Positions 7,211 through 13,619 of a stretch of 18,166 bases of DNA are shown here, in pieces. The stretch comes from Methanothrix sp. (lineage in GTDB: Archaea; Halobacteriota; Methanosarcinia; Methanotrichales; Methanotrichaceae). A program made the position numbers and the translations under genes. The number at the start of each line of letters is the position of its first letter. Position 1 is the first letter of the stretch. Below the pieces are notes generated by a model. That model did no database searches. It worked only from the letters and a program-made list of their open reading frames with translations, and was not told where the DNA came from. The DNA lies in assembly GCA_028679775.1 (NCBI GenBank), contig JAJRAX010000291.1:1-18166 (forward strand), written 5' to 3'.

Positions 7211-10200
7211 TCAACCTTGATCGTACTCCGACAGGCAGAACCGGCACCCGTTGTACCCGCGCCGGAGCGCCAACTGAAGATCGTCGAATGGGACCTTGTG
7301 GCGCCCGCTGATCTTCTTTGCCCAGGGACAGTTGGGCAGATGCAGCTCCCGACTGTCCGGATTGCTGTTGCCGATGTAAGCTGGCGTGCCAACCGTCCTA
7401 GCCACGAGGCTCACCCGGCCAGTCGTCCGTCCGTTCACCCGCTGCTCAATCGACACTGGATAAACCTCGCCCGGTCTCGCGCCGGGAGGCAGCTTCACCT
7501 CGATCTGAACCAGCGTATTCTCTTTAGACTTGAGCTTGATGCCGGTAAGCGATGCAGAAGCGCCTGTAAGCATTGCAACTTGGCTCACCATGCCGCCCTC
7601 CGACTCCCAGACCTTGTTCAGCCCGACGGACATAGATCCATCAAGATAGCGTGTCGGAATCTTGAGCCTGACCTCTCCACCCTGCGGAGCAGATGAGCAA
7701 TCGATGTAGAGCGCACCAATGGACGGACCTGGAATGCCGGCAACATAGAACTCCGTGCTGGTAGTGCTGTTGGGCAGCATGTCTTTGATTATCTCGTTCT
7801 TCCATGCCAGGTTGTCTTCCCAACGCACTTTGTCAACGTCCTCCTGGAGCAGGGGATCTTCCAGGTGATCGACTGTGGCGAACAAACAAAAGTGTCCCGG
7901 ATCGACCGTATTCACTGCCGGAGACGGTGGCGTCCATTCGAAGGCAGCGGTGACAGCTTCTCCATCACCACCCGCTCCATGAGCAGGCACCGTAATTGTT
8001 CGGATATTGCCAACCACTCCGTCCACTTTGATTCCATCGGTCTTCCAGTGGGGTTTTGTGAGGTTCGTTCCGGGATTCGCCCAGTAGAGCTTCACCTCGG
8101 CATTTGCGGCGACCTTCGATCCGCGATTGTGAACCCGCACGAAGACATAGTTCGTCTGCCCATATTCCGGATTGAGGGCCGGTGGGAGCGCAGGATCGTT
8201 GGTCAGGCTGACCCAAATGTCCGGCGACAGATAGAGGCATCCGGTAGACGGCGGGATGCCATCATCTGCGGGATTGTCCTTGATGTAGACCTCAACAAAA
8301 TCAAGACCTGCAGTTACCACCAGAGCAAAATCTTGCTTCTGATTAACGCCAGGCATGGCCGTCGTCGGGACGTTGATGCCCGTTATCCGGACCGTATGAG
8401 TTCCTGTCTGCGGGACGTTGAGGACTACCTGCTGAACGTTATTGTTTGTAGTGGTTGCCTGGGTCGTTGTTCCGTCAGGAGCTATAACCGACAGGCGTAG
8501 CTGGTTGACAAGTCCTCCTGCCGCCGGAGTACTCTGGTAGTCAGTCCAGACGAGAGTAACTCGGAACGGGACCGATGCATTTACAACCGGGAATGCGTAG
8601 TCCCTCGATTCGACACCAACTGCATCCGCTGCAGAGTCGCGAAATTCCATCTTTGAGGGATATGCAGGGAATAGAGCCTGATCCAGGTTGATGCGGCCCC
8701 AGCCTTCATCATTGTTCGGGACCGGTCCGACTTCTGGTGTTGCATACTGACCTGCCATCGGAACAGAACCGTGGATCAGCATGGCTTTGATCAGAGCCGC
8801 TGATGGGCTGACTAGACAGGCGTTCTGCAGGTACTGGCGGATGAGTGCAACGGTTCCGGCGGTGATTGGAGTCGCCATGCTAGTCCCACCCATGAACATG
8901 TAAAAGTCCCGGCGGGCGTCTCCTACTGGCAAGAGCCCCCATCCGTCCTCGCTCGCAACGCTGGAGCGCACTGAGAGAATGTTTGTACCAGGAGCTACCA
9001 CATCAGGCTTAATCCTGCCGTCATCCGTTGGACCCCTGCTGCTGAATGCTGCCATGCCCTCCGGATCGTCGGACACGTGATCCGATCTTAACGGATCTAC
9101 TGGAAAATCAGCTAGCCAGGAGCCTGTTCCATAAACAATATCATATCCTGGCGCAGGAACCGACCCGGTCGGGCGGTTATTCTCGGAGGCCCCAACTGTG
9201 ATGCAATTTTTGGCTGTGGCCTGGACAAGCAAAGAATCTGCATCGATCACGCCATTGCTGTTGCCGTCCCTTCCGTCATTGCCTGCTGCAAAGAGAATTA
9301 CCGCGTCCTTATGCATCCAGGTAAATTCGTCAATGTTCTGGCTTTCAGCAGTGTACTGGCCATAGATGAAGTTTCCTGACTCGTCCTGGGCACCGCCCCA
9401 GCTATTCGAAAAGATCCTCGCACCATCATTGTAGGACTGCTGAAAGAGTGTCTTGAGATCGTCTGGAATGCCTAACAGGTAATAGCCGTCGGGCAGATCC
9501 GATTCGTAGGCGGGCTTGACGTTTGCGTATTGCTCTACTGCCTGAAAGACCAATCGAGCATTGTATGCCATGCCGCGTATGCCGCCACTTGATCGCGCAC
9601 CGTTGCCCAGCACCGATCCTGCCACGTGAGTTCCATGACCGCTCTCCAAGTCTGCAGCTCCGTCATCCCAGCTGGCGTTGTCGAGGTATGGATGAATCCA
9701 TGCAGGGATCGCCCAGCTGTGAATAGCAGCAATTCTGCCCTCGAAATCGTCGTGAATGGTCGCATCGTTGACGCCAGTGTCCAGACCTGTATCCGCCACG
9801 GCAATGATCTGACCTTCACCATCAAGCCCGTGATGGCTCCAAACCGGCTGCACGCCGATGATGCCGGCAGATACATCGTTGGCAAGTTTAGGCACAACAT
9901 AGGGCTCAATCCACTGCACGCTTGGAAGCACTGCAAGAGCACCAATATTGGCAGGATCTAGGGATATGCGCAGGACTCCTTGATCTGCTGAGATGACTGT
10001 CCCGCCCAGGCTCTCTACCTTCTTTTGGACAGTAGCCGTGTCGTCCGTCCGGTGAAGGAGAACACGCAAGTTGCCAAGCAACGTGGGCTTAAACGCCTCA
10101 GACAAAATCACAGCCTTTCGAAGAGCAGCCGGGGTGATCTTACCGCGAACGCCCATCAATAGAGGGCTGATCTTGTAGGTTGGCTGGTAGGGACCTACCC

Positions 10201-10651
10201 AATTAACGAAATCGAGCTGAGATACCTGATCTCTTATTATCGGAGTCATCCGCACCAAAAAGGCGTTCTCTGGGACATAATCGCCAATGCTTCCACCCAG
10301 CTTCTGGACCGCATCAATCCATTCCTCTTTTGCCGGTCCCACAAACTGAACGATCCAATACAGCTCTGCAGTTGAAACAATATCGGCGGCGGAGAAACTC
10401 AATTTCTTAGGCCCGACAGGGACTTCGACAGATGGATCGAACTCGATCGACCGCAGCTTGATCTTTCCAATGTCTGCAACAGTCTCCAGTTGAAATCCTC
10501 TGCTCGTGAGCAGCTTGGCTTGCTCTTCGTTCACCTCGGCGAGAATGCTGCCTGGGTAGGTCGCAAGTATCCGGGATACGCCGTCTTCAGCCTGGCTTCG
10601 TCTATCTCGCTCTCCTTGGTCAACGAAAATCATGACTTGTTTGGCATTCAT
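7211..10651 (-). CDS. Large S8 (KP-43-like) subtilisin-family peptidase with CARDB-like and Ada-like zinc tail
   Basis: A 1146-residue serine peptidase. The catalytic triad is Asp287 (AVADTGLDTG), His339 (SGHGTHVAGS) and Ser591 (MGGTSMATP), with oxyanion Asn458 in FAAGNDG; SSRGPTDDGRIKPDVVAPGT (537-556) and a wide gap before the serine place it near KP-43. Residues 1-260 hold at least two related prodomain-like modules (about 97-160 and 194-258; both contain LGG(S/T) and VxW(V/I)xPY) and a less clear one at 5-60. After the catalytic domain come a KP-43-type beta-barrel (685-780, with LVWTDY and LVNQLRL), a CARDB-like Ig region (785-960, with SPDIWV and VFVRVHNRGSKVA), another beta domain (970-1085) and an Ada-like zinc knuckle (1091-1142: H1104, C1108, C1136, C1139). 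There is no signal peptide or membrane segment. The start is firm: GGAGGAT at 10657-10663 lies 5 nt upstream. Confidence 0.93.
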   Translation of the reverse strand: MNAKQVMIFVDQGERDRRSQAEDGVSRILATYPGSILAEVNEEQAKLLTSRGFQLETVADIGKIKLRSIEFDPSVEVPVGPKKLSFSAADIVSTAELYWIVQFVGPAKEEWIDAVQKLGGSIGDYVPENAFLVRMTPIIRDQVSQLDFVNWVGPYQPTYKISPLLMGVRGKITPAALRKAVILSEAFKPTLLGNLRVLLHRTDDTATVQKKVESLGGTVISADQGVLRISLDPANIGALAVLPSVQWIEPYVVPKLANDVSAGIIGVQPVWSHHGLDGEGQIIAVADTGLDTGVNDATIHDDFEGRIAAIHSWAIPAWIHPYLDNASWDDGAADLESGHGTHVAGSVLGNGARSSGGIRGMAYNARLVFQAVEQYANVKPAYESDLPDGYYLLGIPDDLKTLFQQSYNDGARIFSNSWGGAQDESGNFIYGQYTAESQNIDEFTWMHKDAVILFAAGNDGRDGNSNGVIDADSLLVQATAKNCITVGASENNRPTGSVPAPGYDIVYGTGSWLADFPVDPLRSDHVSDDPEGMAAFSSRGPTDDGRIKPDVVAPGTNILSVRSSVASEDGWGLLPVGDARRDFYMFMGGTSMATPITAGTVALIRQYLQNACLVSPSAALIKAMLIHGSVPMAGQYATPEVGPVPNNDEGWGRINLDQALFPAYPSKMEFRDSAADAVGVESRDYAFPVVNASVPFRVTLVWTDYQSTPAAGGLVNQLRLSVIAPDGTTTQATTTNNNVQQVVLNVPQTGTHTVRITGINVPTTAMPGVNQKQDFALVVTAGLDFVEVYIKDNPADDGIPPSTGCLYLSPDIWVSLTNDPALPPALNPEYGQTNYVFVRVHNRGSKVAANAEVKLYWANPGTNLTKPHWKTDGIKVDGVVGNIRTITVPAHGAGGDGEAVTAAFEWTPPSPAVNTVDPGHFCLFATVDHLEDPLLQEDVDKVRWEDNLAWKNEIIKDMLPNSTTSTEFYVAGIPGPSIGALYIDCSSAPQGGEVRLKIPTRYLDGSMSVGLNKVWESEGGMVSQVAMLTGASASLTGIKLKSKENTLVQIEVKLPPGARPGEVYPVSIEQRVNGRTTGRVSLVARTVGTPAYIGNSNPDSRELHLPNCPWAKKISGRHKVPFDDLQLALRRGYNGCRFCLSEYDQG

Positions 10652-10656
10652 TTCTT

Positions 10657-10663
10657 ATCCTCC
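10657..10663 (-). promoter_or_regulatory. Strong Shine-Dalgarno site of the subtilase gene
   Basis: GGAGGAT on the minus strand, 5 nt before the ATG at 10651, is the best ribosome-binding site in the window. It fixes the start and so shows that the protein begins without a signal peptide. Confidence 0.8.
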
Positions 10664-10673
10664 TTTTAATGCT

Positions 10674-10780
10674 GAATTCCCTGACACAATCTCGATGAGT
10701 CCTCATGGGAAACCATAGCGGCGCATTAGATAAAAAAACAAACACAAGCAGTTCTTTCGAACTCTATGGTTGAGGAATTC
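10674..10780 (-). promoter_or_regulatory. Structured 5' leader of the subtilase mRNA (nested inverted repeats)
   Basis: Three pairs of complementary arms nest around one centre: GAATTCC (10674-10680) with GGAATTC (10774-10780), CCTC (10701-10704) with GAGG (10772-10775, sharing two bases with the outer arm), and AACCATAG (10711-10718) with CTATGGTT (10764-10771). Inside them on the minus strand lie a small hairpin (AGTTC-GAAA-GAACT, 10750-10763) and a T7 run (10732-10738). A separate palindrome ATGAG-TC-CTCAT is at 10695-10706. All of it would be in the mRNA leader if transcription starts from the TATA box at 10821-10830. The regulatory role is an inference. Confidence 0.45.
10731..10763 (-). 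terminator. GAAA-loop hairpin followed by T7 tract (terminator or attenuator)
   Basis: On the minus strand AGTTC-GAAA-GAACT (a 5-bp stem with a GNRA loop) is followed 11 nt later by seven Ts with more Ts around them. It lies 66 nt after the mtxX stop and upstream of the subtilase gene. It could end the mmp2-mtxX transcript or act inside the subtilase leader. Confidence 0.5.
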
Positions 10781-10820
10781 GTTGGTCTGTCAATATTCTA
10801 AAATACTAATGCTTATGAAA

Positions 10821-10830
10821 CTATATAATT
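10821..10830 (-). promoter_or_regulatory. Putative TATA box for the subtilase gene, at the mtxX stop codon
   Basis: AATTATATAG on the minus strand begins within the TAA stop of mtxX. The usual 26-nt spacing puts transcription start near 10799, giving the subtilase mRNA a leader of about 147 nt. Confidence 0.45.
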
Positions 10831-11638
10831 ATTTCGTTAAGTGCTGCTCTCTCATTTGAGCCATTGCACTCGCAAGCATCACAGGCCCGTCAAATCCCCC
10901 TCTAGCCCGGCTGGAGTCGACGAAGACCTTGTCCATCAGCACAGGCGCGCCGTAGGACTGGGCCTTGCATAGTAATAATAGCGTCCTGAAGATTAGGTTG
11001 CCTGAAACCCCCTCCGGCGCTATGACTATGTCGTCGCCCCGGCAGCTTTCAATTAAAATCCCTTTGTGCCTGGCCTCTAGCCCTGCCTCCTGCGCCCGGA
11101 TGGCAATCAGTTCTCCTTCGGCCAGACTTCGGTCCACTCGCTCGCACCGTCCCCTGTCCTCCATCCGGCCACCGGAGAGCACCGCAGCTTTTGCAGCTAT
11201 GCCCATCCCCTGCAGAAATCCCGCTCCTCCCCGCAGGAGTTCCAGCCTATCAGCTACGCTCTCGCCCTCATCAATTCCCACTGGTCCCAGCAAAAAGGCC
11301 CAGCCGGACAGTTCCAGCAGAGCCAGCCGCCGCACTCGGACGCCAAACTGTTCTGACACTGCCAGCATGGTCCTTCCTGCTGGCATATTTCCCCTCACAG
11401 CTCCATCGATCTCTCCTTCGGCTAAGAGGCTTGCCAGCTCCTTCCATGGCTCCTTGCTGGCTACGTAGTCTAAAGAGCACTCGCATCCAGGTTCGCCTAC
11501 CAGCAGCAGCTTTGCGTACTCTGTTGCAGACTGCAATGATGCTATCAGATCAGAGTCTGCGTTCCAGATGCCTATGCCGATGCGGGCGTGTCTGGATCTG
11601 GCCCGCTCCTTTAAAGAGCCAATGAATTTTGAATCCAT
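10829..11638 (-). CDS. mtxX: Methanogenesis marker protein 4, MtxX (phosphate acetyltransferase-like)
   Basis: A 269-residue protein recognised as MtxX/methanogenesis marker 4, a family confined to methanogens and near relatives and distantly like phosphate acetyl/butyryltransferases. Recognisable blocks are IGIGIWNAD (20-28), DGAVRGNMPAGRTM (78-91), FLLGPVGIDEG (115-125), AVLSGGRMEDRGR (152-164), IVIAPEGVSGNLIFRTLLLL (204-223), which resembles the substrate-binding part of phosphotransacetylases, and APVLMDKVFVDSSRA (231-245). The name reflects an early guess of a methyltransferase-related role; the activity is not established. It lies 61 nt after mmp2 on the same strand and is probably cotranscribed. 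No strong ribosome-binding site precedes ATG 11638, only GGACGGAC. A hairpin with a T-tract lies downstream. Confidence 0.87.
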   Translation of the reverse strand: MDSKFIGSLKERARSRHARIGIGIWNADSDLIASLQSATEYAKLLLVGEPGCECSLDYVASKEPWKELASLLAEGEIDGAVRGNMPAGRTMLAVSEQFGVRVRRLALLELSGWAFLLGPVGIDEGESVADRLELLRGGAGFLQGMGIAAKAAVLSGGRMEDRGRCERVDRSLAEGELIAIRAQEAGLEARHKGILIESCRGDDIVIAPEGVSGNLIFRTLLLLCKAQSYGAPVLMDKVFVDSSRARGGFDGPVMLASAMAQMREQHLTK

Positions 11639-11699
11639 GTCCGTCCAAGATTTTGCTAAATTAGTGCTCGATGCTAACGTTCACCACAATAGATGCCTT

Positions 11700-12680
11700 T
11701 CAGTGAATGCCGGTCACGCACTCCTTCTCGAAATCAAAGAGCACCATATCTTTGGATTTTCCTTTCTCCTCACTTCCACTGCGAATGATGAGCTTCTTCT
11801 CAGCCGTCACCCGGCCAATCACTCTGGCGGTCAGCCCGCGCCTCTCGAAGACCTCTAAAACTGCGGCAGAGTTCTCAGGCTTCGTGGTGACTACAAATCC
11901 CATTCCAGGATACATCTTCAGCCAGGCTCCCAGGTCCAGGCCTGCGGGGACGGCTATGGCGTCAACATCCACTATTGCCCCTACATTGCTCGTCTCCAGA
12001 AGCATTCCTAGAGTGCCGAGGAGCCCAGGATTGCTTATGTCTTTTCCGGCTTTGACCAGGCCTCTCTCACCGAGCTCCTGCATACTTCCCAGTTGGGTGA
12101 GAAGCGTCTCGCTGTCCTTGAAGCTCGTGGTGTCGAAGTTGATGGCGAACCTGGGATGAGGCTGGCCGTTCATGTCGGCTGCCGCCACCACCACGTCGCC
12201 GGGCTTTGCTGTGCTGCTCAGAATAACGCCGCTCTTCTTTGCCTTTCCCAAAATCGCCACATCAAGAGCACTGTAGGGCGTGTCCGGATGCAGGTGCCCG
12301 CCAATGATTGGCACATGAAATTTTTCGATTCCCTTCTTCATGCCCAAAAGCACTCTCTTCGATATCTCGTCATCTCCAACAGAGAGCACATCCACCATAG
12401 CCACCGGCCAGCCGCCCATGGCCGCGATATCATGCACGTTGACCAGAATTGAGCAGTATCCGGACCACTCAGGGTCAACCTCCATGAGCTTGGACCAGAT
12501 GCCGTCCGCAGCGAGAAGCATGACCTCTTCTCCGTCGTCAATCACCGCAGCATCCTCTCCAAAGGAGGCAATGATGCGTTCTGACTCAATGGGAAAAAAC
12601 TGCATGATGCTACCTATCTGCTTCTTGCGAGTGATGCCCACAAATCCTCGCAGCTCGGATGCCAGTGACTCCAGATTCAT
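11700..12680 (-). CDS. Methanogenesis marker protein 2 (AIR synthase/ThiL/SelD-like)
   Basis: A 326-residue protein of the PurM/ThiL/SelD/HypE ATP-binding superfamily, matching methanogenesis marker protein 2. The N-terminal half has FGEDAAVIDDG (40-50), the metal- and phosphate-binding Asp-rich motif, LLAADGIW (55-62), and NVHDIAAMGGWPVAMVDVL (81-99), which corresponds to the superfamily's N-x-x-D-[IL]-A-A-M-G signature. IIGGHLHPDTPYSALDVAILG (125-145) is the family's GG[NH] segment. The C-terminal half has KDISNPGLLGTLGMLLE (213-229) and PGMGFVVTTKP (258-268). Superfamily members use ATP to activate an oxygen for replacement or phosphorylation; the substrate of the methanogen family is unknown. 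It is the first gene of mmp2-mtxX. ATG 12680 lacks a convincing ribosome-binding site. Its upstream region is the 417-bp gap shared with the PPC gene. Confidence 0.9.
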   Translation of the reverse strand: MNLESLASELRGFVGITRKKQIGSIMQFFPIESERIIASFGEDAAVIDDGEEVMLLAADGIWSKLMEVDPEWSGYCSILVNVHDIAAMGGWPVAMVDVLSVGDDEISKRVLLGMKKGIEKFHVPIIGGHLHPDTPYSALDVAILGKAKKSGVILSSTAKPGDVVVAAADMNGQPHPRFAINFDTTSFKDSETLLTQLGSMQELGERGLVKAGKDISNPGLLGTLGMLLETSNVGAIVDVDAIAVPAGLDLGAWLKMYPGMGFVVTTKPENSAAVLEVFERRGLTARVIGRVTAEKKLIIRSGSEEKGKSKDMVLFDFEKECVTGIH

Positions 12681-12747
12681 CCATCATGGTTTGTGGCTCT
12701 CATCAAAAAAAGATGACGCTTTGAATGAGGCCGGGCGCAAAGTTCAT

Positions 12748-12812
12748 AAGCTCCAGTTCCAATTGGAAAGTCCCGCGTTTCGGAGGAGCTTTTCCTTCGG
12801 GAGAGAGGCTCC
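12748..12812 (+). ncRNA. Candidate structured RNA element with mutually exclusive hairpins
   Basis: Segment GGAGC (12785-12789) has two partners. Upstream, AAGCTCC (12748-12754) pairs with GGAGCTT (12785-12791), enclosing the palindrome TTCCAATTGGAA (12757-12768). Downstream, GGAGC pairs with GCTCC (12808-12812), extended by TTTTCC (12790-12795) with GGAGAG (12800-12805) around a TTCG loop closed by C-G, the very stable cUUCGg tetraloop. The two partners are direct repeats, GCTCCAGT at 12750-12757 and 12808-12815. Two pairs of the second hairpin are U-G wobbles that would become C-A mismatches in the opposite strand, so a plus-strand RNA is favoured. No promoter was identified. Confidence 0.35.
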
Positions 12813-12851
12813 AGTGGAAAAATGTCACAAAGAATTTTCTAGAGTTCCTAC

Positions 12852-12905
12852 AGATATCAAAAAACTTAAACTGCGTAAATAATAATAATAAATGTATTGA
12901 TATCT
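12852..12905. repeat. 8-bp inverted repeat flanking an AAT trinucleotide run
   Basis: AGATATCA (12852-12859) and TGATATCT (12898-12905) are perfect complements 38 nt apart. The interior is AT-rich and includes AATAATAATAATAA. The spacing is too wide for a simple hairpin terminator; a pair of half-sites for a regulator is possible. Confidence 0.45.
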
Positions 12906-13030
12906 ATTCAGTCTAAACGATATTTGTCGCCAAATCTCCTCATTCGAAGCAGAGGGGTTGGCTGGCAATATCTTTTCTAAAGTGTGGGGAAATAATTATC
13001 CTGCAACCCATTTTTCATAAAGAACACTCG

Positions 13031-13038
13031 TTTATAAA
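13031..13038 (+). promoter_or_regulatory. TATA box for the PPC-polC operon
   Basis: TTTATAAA stands in a local AT-rich stretch and predicts transcription from about 13060, giving a leader of about 40 nt before the ATG at 13101. Confidence 0.6.
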
Positions 13039-13100
13039 TTGGTCCATTGAAGTAAGAAAAAGAGCATTTGCTTTCCAACATGACATTCTCTTGAGACTTG

Positions 13101-13619
13101 ATGCAGTCTGTGCCATTTCAAATTCCAGGAAAAATCTCGGCAGAACCTTTATGTGATCCCTGCTCATATCATATCCAGGGGACCGATAAATTGCTTATTC
13201 GAGATTGCAGTCAGGGCAAGAGCCTTCTGGCAAGGCTTGACAATGGCGCTGAGATCATAGGCCAGATAACCGATATCGTTAGAGATAGGAAAATAGAAGC
13301 CGCCACCTTTTATGCCATCGGTGCCCTCACCAGGGCGGACCTCGGCTACTATGATCAGGCTGGCCATAAGTACCACATTGCTCCGGTAGAAGTGCCGGTG
13401 GAGCTTGCCTCCTGCTCCGGCAACGTCTCGCTTCTGGATGGCCGGCCGTTTTTGCATGCCCATGCGGTCCTCGCCGACGGCCAAAGCCATACCTGGGCCG
13501 GGCACCTCGTCCGGGGAAGTATCTTTGCCGCTGAACTCTATCTGCAGGAGCTGCCGGGCCCGCGGCTGAACCGAACGCTTGACCCCGTCACCGGCCTCAA
13601 CCTTTGGAGTGAATTGTGA
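13101..13619 (+). CDS. PPC (DUF296) domain protein
   Basis: A 172-residue protein with one PPC/DUF296 domain from about residue 29. The PPC fold is a small trimeric alpha/beta domain, often called DNA-binding because it is fused to AT-hooks in plants; archaeal and bacterial stand-alone members have no AT-hook and their role is open. Seen here are [20 protein letters not shown] (64-83) and [20 protein letters not shown] (117-136), with His119, His121 and His135 at the positions of the usual metal-binding triad, then [14 protein letters not shown]. About 28 extra N-terminal residues precede the domain, so a downstream non-ATG start (TTG near 13191) is conceivable. ATG 13101 is taken over the TTG at 13098. 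Its TGA stop overlaps the polC GTG by 4 nt, so the two should be translated together. Confidence 0.85.
   Translation: MQSVPFQIPGKISAEPLCDPCSYHIQGTDKLLIRDCSQGKSLLARLDNGAEIIGQITDIVRDRKIEAATFYAIGALTRADLGYYDQAGHKYHIAPVEVPVELASCSGNVSLLDGRPFLHAHAVLADGQSHTWAGHLVRGSIFAAELYLQELPGPRLNRTLDPVTGLNLWSEL

Larger units (their letters stand above)
12681..13097. other. Divergent intergenic region between mmp2 and the PPC-polC pair
   Basis: No convincing gene lies in these 417 bp; a plus-strand frame of 63 codons (12725-12916) is rich in Ser and Asn and is a chance opening. The region contains TCATC-A7-GATGA (12700-12716), a set of alternative hairpins (12748-12812), an 8-bp inverted repeat around AATAATAATAATAA (12852-12905), and a TATA box (13031-13038) serving the plus-strand genes. 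The mmp2 promoter must also lie here but is not obvious. Confidence 0.7.

Noticed and set aside
7030..7392. Minus-strand 120-codon frame at the end of the subtilase
   Set aside because: Arg/Ala/Gly-rich frame-shifted shadow of the zinc-knuckle tail; no ribosome-binding site.
9535..9945. Minus-strand 136-codon frame inside the subtilase
   Set aside because: Alternate frame of the subtilase around the catalytic Asp and His region; no independent motif or start signal.
7211..10651. Idea that the subtilase starts downstream and has a hidden signal peptide
   Set aside because: The first 260 residues are continuous prodomain-like modules, the Shine-Dalgarno site fits only ATG 10651, and no hydrophobic export segment occurs near any internal Met.
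12740..12830. Possible tRNA, because of the hairpins and GTTCC
   Set aside because: No acceptor stem, anticodon arm or GTTCRA T-arm consensus can be laid out.
12340..12882. Plus-strand open frame of 180 codons running from inside mmp2 into the intergenic region
   Set aside because: It lies mostly antisense to the well-supported mmp2 gene, has low-complexity Ser-rich composition and no recognisable domain.
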